In this document: positions 10,666-23,084 of the stretch, one piece after another
How positions within the stretch are numbered: position 1 is the first letter of the stretch
How the letters are laid out: the number at the start of each line of letters is the position of its first letter
Source: Chelonoidis abingdonii
Taxonomy: Eukaryota > Chordata > Testudines > Testudinidae
Assembly: GCF_003597395.2 (NCBI RefSeq)
Contig: NC_133776.1
Coordinates: 39,797,947-39,861,946, forward strand
Direction of reading: 5' to 3'
DNA: 64,000 nucleotides
Position numbers and translations under genes: made by a program
Notes under the pieces: model-generated
What the model saw: only the letters and a program-made list of their open reading frames with translations
What the model was told of the DNA's origin: nothing
The model's database searches: none

Positions 10666-13419
10666 CCTGGTTACCCACCACTGATTTACACTGTGAAACT
10701 TATCTTTTCAAGTAAGGCCCCATTCAATTCACAAAGGGAGTATTTATAGAATTGGGTGGAACTTTCAAAAAAACCCAAACATGTGTTGTAGGAGCAGAAG
10801 ACTCTTTGGCTTTCAATAGTACTCAAGCTTCTATATCACTTAGGCACTTTTGAAAATCTGATTCTATAGTTGTAGTTGGATCAGGCCCCAGAAAGAAAAG
10901 GACGAAACAAACAAAGAAACCAACCCTCAGAATTTGGGCAATTGAATGAACTTCACAGGAAGTCCCTAAATCTGCATATTCCTCAGATCTATATTTCTAC
11001 CGACCATTCCCATGGCTTTTGCATTATTAACGTTGTTACAAAAGTTAGAGACAGAGAGTATAAATTGGCAAATCCTCACTTCTAGAAGTGCTGGCATACA
11101 GTTCAGCCTCTAACGGGTAGTACATCGATAACCATGGGGTCTAGCAGACCCAGACGCTTATCAGAGATTCTGAAACTTCGGCTTTGGCTGACACAAAAGA
11201 ACTGGCTTCAGTAACAATCAACACTTTGGCTAAGGTGAAGGAAGCAATCCTATTTTGAGGACTGACATGGGATTTAGGCCAAGTTCTGGTTGGCTATAGA
11301 TGAGTGAGTTTCATCCTTTATGAATTTTGTGCAATATTTAGTTGTCAAGGCTCCTGTGTATTTTTAAATGTAAAGATAATGTAATAAATCAATAATTATT
11401 AAACATAGCTCTAGCTTGATAGAAAACCCTGGGAGGTGGATCTGGCCACTTTTACTCATGGGACAGGGAGTAGTGGCTCAGCAAAGTTTCCTCTCCCCTT
11501 TGCATTGTGGCAATATGGGCAGCCCAGGCATGAGTGCAAAGGGGCACATTATTCCCCCCTTCTTCTCTCACCTGGATGTGCAGGCCTGCTCCTGAATGAG
11601 CCCGCCATGACTAGGAAGTTGCTACTCTGAATAAAGGTGGCATAATTTCATTTTGAATAAACAAATGAAGCTGGGGCAGTACAACAGATATGGTACCATG
11701 AATTCACTCTGAGGAGTTGATATCAGGCAGCCTATGCAGTAATCAGGAATAGGGTGTAAAGTAATTGCTTCATTTCTCCTAATAGGTTCTGTTCTTCATT
11801 CGTTAGTCTCTTCAGTACACCTTGCTTTTTCTGCCTATAAGTAGATGTTACACAATTCAGATTTTCAGTATATCCACACATTCTTATTGGTCATTCAAGC
11901 AGTAATCCAGATGCATCATATGGATATTTTTATGTAGGCTAGGCAAAATTCATCTTTTAAATAATTTTGACAATAATATTTATTTTAAAGCATTTTTATT
12001 GTTGACACATATTTTCACAATTGTCAAAAATTATGGATTTTAAGATATTTTTAATTTTTATTGGTTTACATTTTCACAGTGTCGGAAATTATGTGGAGTT
12101 TAGACAACGGGTGGGATGTGTCAGACAATATAATTTAATGATACTGAGTTTCCAAAAGTTAAAGCTTTATAATGATTAAAACACAAAATTGTTAATATCA
12201 TATGTCAAAATACACAAAGTATCTATATTAAAAATTGAACTCTGATATATTCTCAAGCAACATTTTTCTTACTTCTACTATCTGTAAATTTTTATTATTA
12301 TCAATGGAAATATTGTTTTGTGTGTGGGGGTGTGGTGACATTGAAGTTTACCCACACTTACCGGTAAAAATCTATTCCTTCCAACCCAATTTTTATAATA
12401 GAAAGAGACATTTTTTCTTGGCTTTACACAAATATTTCATTATAAACACATCTTGTGATGATAAAGTGGTCACAAATAGATCTCTCTACATTTATCAAGA
12501 AAAATAATCATTTTTTTAGGCAAACTCTATAAACTCTGTGCTTAAAAAGAATTAGTAAGTTAAGCACTCTACATTAATGCCTAAAGAAAGGATTAATATA
12601 GCCAACATATGCTTTTATAAAAGCAAGGACAACATAATGAACTACTCAATAAATTGCAATTTGCTTGACCTAGGAATACACTGAACAGGAAGTTTCAAGG
12701 GATTTTGGGAACACATTGGTTCTTCCTTGGAAAGGTGTGCTAGGAGACAGATGGAGTGAAAGTGTAAAAATTCACGCTTTCTCTTTGAAGTACTGGATGG
12801 TCCAAGGGAAACCCATTCAGCTCTCAAGGCCCCTTTTCAGATTAGAACAGAAAAAAAAAAGATGTTTCATTTTAATTCTTTTCATGCTGTCATAATTTAT
12901 GGGAAAGACTATAATGCAAGTTCAGGGTCAGTGATCAGAAATGTAGACATGAGTTATGGTCTCAGCTTTTACCCTGGCTGGCCCTAATTTAACATGGCCT
13001 AGCAGTCACATCCTCCCAAGCACTTAACTTTTAACCATCCACCTTAAAAGTCACAGCAATTAGTAATATAAAAAAGAAAAAGAAGAAGGGGGAAAAAAAA
13101 GAGAATGACTACATTCTTGAAACATCTGGGGAACAGGAGAGGCCTCTACTCAAAAATATTTACAGACAGTGGGATGCCTAAAACTGGAAGGAATAAAAAA
13201 ATATGGGTTTCATTTATATAAAAATAAACTTAACAGAACAAATTTTGCAGCATTAACAAAAACTCTTTCATACCACGAATCTTCCAATTTCTCCTAACTT
13301 TAAATTGTCAACCCACTTGTAGGGATAAATGTTTACGAAAGCCTTTATTTGATTAACAAAAATGATTTTTGAAATTCATTTTCATTAATCCAGAAATCTA
13401 CCATTATTAGGACTAGGAA
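10666..13419. other. Unassigned AT-rich intergenic DNA
   Basis: No gene, RNA or named repeat can be supported. The frame at 12235-12507 (90 codons) lies in very AT-rich sequence and has no motif. Short A-runs at 12844-12860 and 13065-13100 are simple sequence. Confidence 0.5.
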
Positions 13420-13830
13420 AGTTAGGTCTAGGAAAGACAATTAGATCATCAAGACCAGTTCCGTGCAAACATAGAATTTATCCCTGCCGTACATTAATCT
13501 AGTCTAGCTTTAACTACTTCAGGACTTCCACTACTTTCCTGAATATATTATTCCACAGTCCGGTAGATCTGTTTTTTCCCCAGACAATCTCCCTTCATTT
13601 TCCATTTCTTAGTTTAAACCCATTACTCTTACTGTAGCTTTATTCCCACATGCCACACTAAATAATTCCTCTCCTTCCTTGGTACTCACACCTTTTGAAT
13701 ATTGGTAGACTGTTACCCTGCTGCTCTTCTCCTGATAGAGAGGGAGTTATCATATTTGTGATTCCTTTTGAGTATGCACTCTCCAAATTCCATTCATCAT
13801 TTTTATAATCATAGTCCGCCTGAAACTTAG
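13420..13830 (-). mobile_element. Old CR1-like 3' end (minus strand)
   Basis: ATTAGATCATCAAGACCAG, followed by TTAATCTAGTCTAGCTT, ATTATTCCACAGTC, and AAACCCATTACTCTTA, follows the order of conserved words in the CR1 3' end as read in antisense (compare 9614-9900). Divergence is high and boundaries are approximate. Confidence 0.55.
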
Positions 13831-16800
13831 TTACTTAGTTACTCAATTTTGACATGCGTTTTCAGTGGGCCAATGTGATTTTGGACTACATTTCATTTTT
13901 CATTATTACTGGATGTGTCGTGCTTTTTTCCCTGTTCAAGTACTCCAACGTAGCACATCAATTAAAATTAACAACAAACACTCTTAATAAAATAGCAGAC
14001 CTGCCAATGAGACAGAAAGAACAAACTTAGATTTGCAGGCATTGGAATCTTCTCAGCATACATTGATAAATGACATGAAGATTTAACCAGCATAGACAAA
14101 AGATCATGTGTTTCTAACGCTGAGTGAAATTTTTCATATAAACCTTTTTTTCCTGCAAAAAATGCAGATTCTGTGGCATCAAAGCATTTCACAAATTTGT
14201 GTCAGTATCACCAAACAATGATGGTTAGGAAAACAAATCTAAAGAAAAAAAATCTGAAAAACCGAAGTTTCATATTTTAAAAGAAAAATATTTCAATTTT
14301 CTTGGTTAAAACAACTGTTTGTTTCAAATTTTCCTTATTTAAAAAAAACAATAAAGAGTTTTTTAAAATGGTCAAAATTGAACTGAAAACAAGTTTTTTG
14401 TTTCAACACTTTTCCCCAGAATTGCTACCAAACTAAAAAAAAACATATTAATCATACACCATTAGTTGTGTCTAATGCAGCATTTAGGATTTGATCATGA
14501 TCTTTTTCTTAACAAAATTCTTTCCATATTAATAATTTCTGAGTTATCTGGTTAAAGTTGATCAGAATACGGGGAAATGTATGATATATGTATGCTGATG
14601 CACATCCATTGACTTCATACTCGGGTTTAATTTAGCCCCAAATAACTGTTCACTGATAATGACAAAAAATCAGTGTTTCACTACTGTGTGTTTTCAAATA
14701 TTACTACTGTGAGAGAACCCTCTAAAATGGAGATGGAAAAATATTTGCCTATTCATCTTATTCAAATCAATAGTTTTCTGTTATCATGTCTGCTTATTAC
14801 ATGAAAAGGGTGAGAAAAATGTCAAAAGAATTGTTATGCCAAACAAAATTAAGTTATTTTGACAACAGTTTAGTTTTCTGGGGTTAAAATGAGAATATTA
14901 AATATACTACTAATGTGTATCTCAACTAACAGCAGGAAGCCAACTTGCAACTGAAATTTCCCAAACATTACCTGGACTGGGCCAGGTTAAACTGATTTCA
15001 TTTTAGAAGTGTCATTCTCAAAGGACTGACAAATTACTGCGTTTTTTATTGTTTTGATTAATCTATGCAGTGGAATACCCTCAACATTTTACCCATGTAA
15101 CGCATGCATCTAAGGAATGAAAAAACGTATGCACTTTATGTTTCTGTGTATCTTATGCTGAATTTCAATAACAACCCTTTAGAACACTAAAAATGTAGGG
15201 TTTTATTGTAGCTGTCTTTTGGGGTTGCAAATTGTTAACATCTGTCTCTTAGTATCATTTTTTACAATAGTCTGCTCTCTAGATATCCTTGTTAATGACT
15301 GTAATTTTCTAGTCAGCTGCTATCTGTCAAGGTAGTTTAAAGGTCATTTTTTGCTATGTTTAAGAGAACCTCATGAAGAAAATAGGCATGCATTCTTTGC
15401 AGCAAAGTGAGCTTATGTTTGGATTTGGTTTTGTATTTGAAAACAGTGCTCAGCACAGCTAGGCCATGTCAATATCTGTATTTCGCACAGCTTTGTATTT
15501 TATCCTTGCTCAAACACATTTCAATCCATATTTCTTCTAATGGCCACCTTGTTGTTTCTTTGTTATCCCGTTATATCCATAGATTATCCCTTACTCATCT
15601 ATATTGAATGGCGGTGCTGAATTAAGCTGAAGAAGTCATTAATTTCTAACCCATCCCCCACTTGCCTAACCTCATTTTCCTGTCAATTTCATAATGTCAT
15701 CATTTTGCAAATAGCACTGAATTTATATAATAAAATAATTAATAATAATTATTCAGCAACACCTGCATTTTAGATCCTAGTGAGTGCCAGCTACCCACTA
15801 GGACTGCTATGAGGGGAAACCCAGCCTAATGCTCTGGATTCCTGGTGTGTTTCACGCTGCTAGGGCCTCAGAAGGCTGCAGCACTGGTTCCCCCCTCAGC
15901 CTCTCTGGCATATTTCCCAGGCACTGATTCTCAGTCTGTTATTGCTTCTCAGAAATGGAGTTCCTCAGCCCACTTGCCTGAGGACCCAGGAACAGCCCTG
16001 ACCCTTGAGATACCCAGTTACTTAAACACATCCCTATCTGAGAATGCCACCCGGAAGGTTTAAAGGTTCTAGTTTACAAAAAACTCTCTCAGGGGCACAT
16101 TGGAAATACAGTCAATACACACATTGGTTATTTTGCACAGAGTCTAGCACCTTCATCCTTTTTTATACTGGTTATTTAAAGCACAGGAAAGTACAGATCA
16201 TACCAAAAAATAAACACATGTCCCTGCCTTAGTTTTCTCCAAGGTATCTTTTTGGGCTGGGGTCTGAGTCCCTCGCATTATTCAGAGGAAAGCAGGCAGG
16301 CCCCCCTTTAACCATGAGGCTGCTATATGCTGTGACCTCTCCTCTCCTGAACCCCTCACCCAGCTTCTGTGCTCTCTCCTTACCTACACTTCCTCTTTTA
16401 ATGTCAGCCCCTCTGTTCCTGTCTTTCTTTTAAACTCCTTCTAGTCACTTTGTCCTTTTTCAAGTCCTTGTAAGTTTCAGCTTCTCCTACCTTCCCCACT
16501 TCCCTTTAAATGAATCGGCTAAACTGGTTTTCTAAGGAGGCAGCTCACCTGTTGTCCCAGACAACCTGAATAGGGTTAAGTCCCAAGCACCTTCTATTCT
16601 ATAAGTCTGATAAGTCCCTTCTACAGGGCTGGTCAGCCATGGTGGATCCACATATCGGCACTCCTAATACAGCAGTTTTTCATAATTCAACTTCACAAGA
16701 GCAATCAGAATTCATAAATTGTACAGACATAGCCCGAACTCATCATACTTAAAATATCCTTTTTCTTCATGGCATAAGATTTACAAGTGTGCTAGAAGAA

Positions 16801-17404
16801 CCGCTGTTTGTTTTGAAAGATCTGGCTTGTATGTATCATTATTAACTCCAATAAAAATGTCTGGAGTTATACCAGTGAAAAGCCAATGTAAGATCTGAAT
16901 CCAACCCTTACTGTCCTAGTCTTGAGTATCTGATACTGCAACAGGAGAAGAAAGAAGGTGGCCACTTAACCCTTCTCTAGCAACTGCAAACTTCTGAAAT
17001 GTGAGCCACTGTGCTTGGAAGGAGATTGAAACCCTTTTGAACATATTTATTTAACATAAGAAAAAGCTGATCACCGATTGAAAGGGGAATAAATATGAAC
17101 AGGAAAGACATGAGTGTTAGAAGAAATAATGTTTTTGTATCTCCCTATTTTGTTTTAAAAAATCCACTCATTAGGAAAAAAAACTGTTTTGGAGATTCAC
17201 CATTGTGTAATCCTTATCTGAATGGACCACATCTATGAAATGGTACTTCCATCTCCATGCTCATTAAAATTTTGGCCTCTCAGCTATAGAATTGATTATA
17301 ATTGCTCTTGTGATGGTTTGTACGATGTGGAGAGCTGGCCACTGGGAACTAGTTATGCAACCACAACTTCACAAAGATCATTGTAGAGAACTTGCAATCA
17401 CTAC
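13831..17404. other. Unassigned intergenic DNA
   Basis: Positions 14240-14420 are rich in GAAA/TTTC runs of the kind also seen at 52310-52490 and 57060-57330, possibly one unclassified repeat family. Positions 15750-16720 are less AT-rich and may be an old LTR, but I could not find paired ends. Open frames here (15407-15607, 15845-16063) show no known motif. Confidence 0.45.
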
Positions 17405-17407
17405 TAA

Positions 17408-18499
17408 GGCCAGGTCTACACTGCGACTTTAAATCGGTTTAATGGCCGATATACCGATTTAACGCTGTATCCGTTCACACGACGTCGTCATTAATATCGA
17501 GTTAAACGGCTCCTTAAATCGATTTCGGAACTCCTCCCAAACGAGAGGAGTAGCGCTAAATTCGATAGTGATAACTCGGATTAGGGTTCGTGTGGACGGA
17601 AATCGACGTTATTGGCCTCCGGGCGGCATCCCAGAGTGCACCACTGACCGCTCTGGACAGCAATCTGAACTCGGATGCAGCGGGCAGGTAAACAGGAAAA
17701 GCCCCGCGAACTTTTGAATTACATTTCCTGCTTGCCCAGCGTGGAGCTCTGATCAGCACGGCTGGCGATGCAGTTTGAAATCGAAAAAGAGCTCCAGCAT
17801 AGACCGTACGGGAGATACTAGGTCTGATCGCTGTATGGGGAGACAAATCTGTTGTATCCAGCTCCGTTACAGAACACGAAATGCCAAAGCGTTTGAATAA
17901 AAAACTCCAGGATACACAGCGCTGCGTGACAAGCGTAACGGGAAGCCAGAGACTCAAATGGACGCTCATGAAGGGAGGGAGGGGGTACTGAGGACTCCAG
18001 CTATCCCACAGTCCACAGCAGTCTCTGAAAATTATTTGCATTCTTGGCTGAGCTCCCAATGTCTGTAGGTTCAAACACAGTGTCTGGCGTGGTTCAGGGA
18101 ACAGCTCCTCAGTTTATTTCCCCCCACCACCACGTGAAAAAAAAAAGGGAAAGATTGCTGTGCTATGGCGTTTGCTCAATGCACTCCGCGAAAAAGGCGC
18201 CAAAGGGTTGTCTGCTGCCTTCACAAAGGGAGGGGTGAGGCTGTACCCAGCACCACCCGGGGCAGTGTTTTCTGCCCCATCAGGCACTGTGCTCTCAACA
18301 CGGAAGTGGGAACTATGGGATAGCTGAGGAACAGCTACCCACAGTGCACCGCTCCTGAAATCGATGGTAGCTTTGGACCATGGACGCAAACAATCGATTT
18401 CGGGATCCCACTGTGGACGCGCTAAACCGATTTTATTAGATCTGTTTTGTAATATCAGTTTAAGCTAATTCGAAATAATCGTGCAGTGTAGACGTACCC
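17408..18499. mobile_element. PIF/Harbinger-like non-autonomous element, 1,092 bp
   Basis: The element is bounded by TAA on both sides (17405-17407 and 18500-18502), a classical 3-bp Harbinger target duplication. The left end GGCCAGGTCTACACTGC matches the reverse complement of the right end (GGGTACGTCTACACTGC) at 13 of 17 positions. A second pair of inverted segments (AAATCGGTTTAA near the left, TAAACCGATTTTA near the right) lies inside. It is richer in CG dinucleotides than its surroundings. The long open frame at 17556-18074 (172 codons, minus) shows no transposase motif that I can recognise and is probably fortuitous. Confidence 0.8.
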
Positions 18500-18502
18500 T
18501 AA

Positions 18503-19439
18503 GCCTAGAGAGATACTCTTAATTCCATTGGCAATTCCTTAAGACAAAGACAACATTTTCAAATCTGTTGATTATTTTTCATTTCCATTTTCTACACATC
18601 TTATTTCAAACCCAGGAGAATCAGGAAAGCCATCGACCAATGCCCAGAATTCATACACACTGCCTTAAAATAGACAACATATTACAATTGCCTCTCATTA
18701 TTGTCTGGATATGATCTTAACCATTTATTCATTGCAACTAATCTACAGCATAAAACTCGAAATTTCATATGTGTCATTGTTTCCAAGTGCTCCAATTAGC
18801 TTAAGGTTACTGTACCTGGGTGCCTGGGATGGATCAGACTGAGAATGCCACATTCAGGGCAGACTGCAAGAATTGGGGCAGACAATCCCCCCAAACTGGA
18901 CAGAGGAAACTAAAAGAAAAATCTCTCTTTGGGAAAGAAATGTGGAAAAATATGTCCCAGTATACAAGTTCTATTTTTGCCATATAGTAAAAAGAGTAAC
19001 CACTAAAATCTAGTGAAGGATCATTGTCTATTCCAAACTTGACTACTGCAGATAATCTATGTCTATCCCACTTGTTCTGGGAAATTAAATAACCCTTACA
19101 CACAAATACCTATTTTATGTGGCATGGATACTGGTGAAACAGTGGAATTTGTATATATTATCACTCAAGGAAAGCGAAACTGTAAGACTGGTTATACCTA
19201 CTTTAGGTCCTGATCCAGCAGAGTCCTTTAGCAGGAGTATAACTGTAAGCATGCTAGTAGTACCACTGAGGCTCATAACACGTGTTTGAAGTTATACAAG
19301 GGTCAAAGAGCTTTTGCATGTAAACCCATCAGTATACCTTATGATCCTGTAGGCATTAATTCACTTGGAACCTCTCCAGTGTGTGGAATCTCCTGTAAAA
19401 GAGTGCTCCATGGGCAGAAGCAAATGGGGGCTGTCCTGG
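18503..19439. other. Unassigned intergenic DNA with a short palindromic repeat
   Basis: Positions 19205-19320 (GTCCTGATCCAGCAGAG...GTAAGCATGC...) resemble the CCTGATCC/AAGCATG repeat group noted elsewhere. The remainder holds nothing I can name. Confidence 0.4.
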
Positions 19440-21056
19440 TAAGATCACTTTCATAGGATGTTGGAAGCCTATTCCAATGCTCAACTATCCTTACAATTAG
19501 AAAGTGATTTTTCTTAATATCTAACCTAAATCTCTCTGGCTGCAAGTTAATCTGATTACTTCTTGTCCTACCTTCAGTGGACATGGAGACCAACTGATCG
19601 CTGCCCACTTTAAAATATTTGAAGACTTATCAGGCCCCCTCAGTCTTCTTTTCTTAAGATGATCCATACCCCATTATTTTTTAACCTTTCCTTATACATG
19701 AGGTTTTCTAAAATTGTTATCATTTTTATTGCTGTCCTCTGGACTCTCTCCAATTTGTCCACATCTTTCTTAAGGTGTGGTGCTCAAAACTGGACAGAAT
19801 ACTCCAGCTGAGACTTCACTAGTGCTGAATAGATTACCTCCCAAGTCTTATATATGACATTCCTGCTAATAAACCCAAGCAAAATATTAGCCTTTTTCAC
19901 AACTGCATCACATTGTGCACTCATATTCGATTTGTGATCCACTATAGCCATCAGATCCCTTTCTGCAGTACTACCACTTAGCCACCTATTCCCTATTTTT
20001 AGTTGTGCATATGATTGTTCCTTCTTAAGTGTAGTACTTTGCATATGTCTTTACTAAATTTCATCTTGTTGAATTCAGACCAATTCTGAAATTTATCAAG
20101 GTCATTTTGTATTTGAACCCTGTCCTCTGCAATGCTTTGCAATCCCCTCCCAGTTTGATGTAATCTGCAATTTTCATTAAAATACTCCCTCATCCATTAT
20201 CCAAGTCATCAGTGAAAATATTGAATAGTACCAGACCCAGCACAGACCACTGTGGGACCCCAGTGGACATGTTCTCCCAATGTGACAGAAAAGCCTTGAT
20301 AACTACTCTTGAATGCTGTTTGTCAACCCTTTATGCACCCACCTTAAAGTAATTTCATCTAGACCACATGAGAATGACATGTGGAACTGTGTCAAAAGCT
20401 TTACTAAAATAATGATAAATCACATCTCCTGCTTTCCTCCTACTCACTAGGCTAGTAACCCCATCAAAGAAGGAAATTAGGTGATTTGGCATGATTTGTT
20501 CTTAACATAACCATGCTGGCTGTTACTTATCACACTATTATCTTCTAAGTGCTTACAAATTGCTTGTTTAATAATCTGTACCAGTACTGTTCCATGTATC
20601 AAAGTTAGGCTGACCGATCTATAATTCCCCAGCTTCTGTTTATTTCTCTTCTTAAATATAGGTACTATGTTTGCCCTTCTCCAGCCCTCTGGGACCTCAT
20701 CTATCCTCCATGAGTTCTCATAGATATTTGCTAACTGTTCCAAGATTGCTTCAGCTAGTTCCTTAAGTTCCCTAGGGTGAATTTCATCAGGCCCTGCAGA
20801 TTTGCATACATCTATCTTATCTAATAGTTTCCCTTAACCTGTTCTTTCCTTATTCTGGCTTATGTTCCTTCCCCATTCTTGTTAATATTAATTGTGTTAA
20901 GCATCTGGTCACAATTAATATCTTTAGTGAAGACTGAAGAAAAACAAGCATTAAACACCTCGGCCTTCATGGTCTCATATGTTATTAGTTCTCCTTCTCT
21001 ACTCAGTAGTGAACTTCCACTTTCCTTCATTTTCCTCTTGCTCCTAATATAATTAT
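19440..21056 (-). mobile_element. CR1 LINE, 1.6 kb of ORF2 and 3' region (minus strand)
   Basis: Minus-strand frames give CR1 RT pieces in order from right to left: MEQLANIYENSWRIDEVPEG and NIVPIFKK (20477-20743), then QNDLDKFQNWSEFNKMKFS (19999-20193), then GSTAERDLMAIVDHKSN (19784-20044), then QPERFRLDIKKNHFLIVRIV (19339-19608). Every frame is broken by stops or shifts. The catalytic FADD motif region is degraded. At the right it stops exactly where a hAT terminal repeat begins (21057), which suggests that the hAT inserted into this CR1. The rest of the CR1 is not found on the other side. Confidence 0.88.
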
Positions 21057-21680
21057 TAGGGCTGTCAAATAAAATAATAATCACAATTAATCGTGCGATT
21101 AAAATATTAATTGTGATTAATGACACTTAAACAATAATAGAATACAATTTATTTAAATATTTTTGGATGTTTTCCACATTTTCAAATATATTGATTTCAG
21201 TTACAATGCAGCATTCAAAGTGCTCACTTTATATTTACTTTTCATTATAAATATTTGCACTGTAAAAAAGAAACAAAAGAAATAGTATTTCAAGTCACCT
21301 AATACAAGTACTGTAGTGCAATCTCTTTATCATGAAAGTTGAACTTACAAATGTAGAATTATGTACAAAAAATAACTGGATTGAAAAATGAAACAGTGTA
21401 AAATTTTATAGCCTACAAGTCCACTCAGACCTACTTCTTGTTCAGCCAATCGCTCAGAGAGACAGGTTTGTTTACATTTGAAAGAGGTAATGCTGCCCTC
21501 TGCTTGTTTACAATGTCACCTGAAAGTGAGAATAAGCATTCGCATGGCAGTGCTGTAGCTGGCATCACAAGATATTTACATGCCAGATGCGTTAAAGATT
21601 CATATGTCCCTTCATGCTTCAACCACCATTCCAGAAGACATGTGTCCAAGACACTGCTGTGATAAGATCAATGCTTCCTT
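21057..21680 (-). mobile_element. hAT element end with transposase C-terminal remnant
   Basis: The terminal motif TAGGGCTGTCAAA is identical at its first ten bases to the end of the complete hAT copy at 54348. The minus-strand frame at 21431-21649 encodes a hAT dimerisation-domain segment: LLEWWLKHEGTYESLTHLA, KYLVMPATALPCECLFSLSG, DIVNKQRAALPLSNVNK. Words such as P-A-T-x-x-P-x-E-C-L-F-S-x-S-G-D-I-V are diagnostic of ZBED-like hAT transposases. No matching second terminus was found to the right, so this is a one-ended fragment whose boundary at about 21680 is an estimate. Confidence 0.8.
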
Positions 21681-23084
21681 TATCATGTCAGCCAATTTTC
21701 TTGGTAGTTCAGTGAGAGAATGTTTGAAGAAGAAAAAAATGGCTGACACAGTCCAAGACAATGGGGCAGATGTGGTGGCAGAGTCACTGGAGAGGCAACC
21801 TGGGCTAATATCCATCAAGAAATTCACGTGTGGTAAGAAACTGATTAAATCTTTCAATATAATGAACAGAAGCAGTGTGTTGAAGAATCCTTTTCTCAGC
21901 AGTTGTCTGAAAATGATGAATGATAATAGATTTTGCATATTATAACTAATATATGCAGGATTCAGTGTTCTGAGACTAAAATGAATTTCATAAAATTGCA
22001 CAGTTGTTAGCTGAATGGCATTGATGGCTGATCTTCTCAATCCATATTTAGAAACTCACAGATTGGAAAGGCCATGCTTTGTAACTGTCACCTCTCATTT
22101 ATAAGCATATTCGACATCACACTTACAAATGAGGTTGTTGTTTCCAGATTAATAAAAAAACTGACAACAATGACCTCACTGCTCCTGAGAATACAGTATC
22201 TTGAGAACGATACAGATCTTTTGAACTCTTTGCATAATAACGGTATTTGAATATTCCTTGGAATAGTATTCAGTCTTCAAAACCTGGTCAGTTGAAAGCA
22301 GCATAAATTGAGGTTTGTATCACATAATATGCCTAGTAAAAATACCAACTCCAATTGTAGCATTTTACTAGATTTTAGCAGAACAGATATCCATTTAAAA
22401 TTGTTTGGAAATACACTATTAGCCAACTCTTGGTAAAATCCATACTGTGTATTAATGTCTGCTTATCCTACCTACCTACTTTAAAGTTTCTTTAAAAAAC
22501 AGTACCCTGCTATAATATTATTAGTTGATTAATTAGTCTACAAGTAAACTAGATTTTTTTTATTGATAGCGTAAGTAGCATATAAGGTAATAACAGCAAG
22601 GAGAGATTTAATTTTTTCTGTAAAGTGTTTTAAATACCTGTTATAAATTATCACTATGTTTCAGTAGCACAAAAACAAGTAGTAAACTAGTAATGATTTT
22701 AATAAACCCTGAAAACGCTAATAGATACAGTAAGTCCAAAATGATAGTATCTTTTAACATATAAGACTGCAAAGCTAGATTAAAAGCAGATGTTTATGAG
22801 TGAAATAACCCTTCATAGGAATTAGCTATTAGGTTCCAGTATAATATTAAATTTATTGTGGCTCTGAACTTGGCAAGAAGTTTTTTGGCATGGAGACCAG
22901 CTGTTGTTTATTCATCTTAAACCTGGGAATTGATGTATATATTGTAGAGAATTAAACTAAACTCTGCAGTCCATATACTAGAACCACCAGTAGTGGAGCA
23001 GAATGTAAAACAGGATTCAGACTAGAGAGGGGATAGTATCTTTGTAGCTTAGAAATCACACTGCGTTGTACAAAGGAAGCATTA
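21681..23084. other. Unassigned AT-rich DNA beside the hAT fragment
   Basis: Positions 21681-22040 keep open frames on both strands (up to 142 codons, minus), but neither reads like a known transposase segment. Part of it may still belong to the hAT. The rest is AT-rich and unassigned. Confidence 0.4.

Noticed and set aside
17556..18074. 172-codon minus-strand frame as a possible protein gene
   Set aside because: It lies wholly inside a non-autonomous DNA element, has no known motif and is in CG-rich sequence where long frames are common.
21612..22040. 142-codon minus-strand frame near the hAT fragment
   Set aside because: Only its edge overlaps the recognised transposase region in a different frame. 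The sequence shows no hAT motif, so it is not annotated as a gene.
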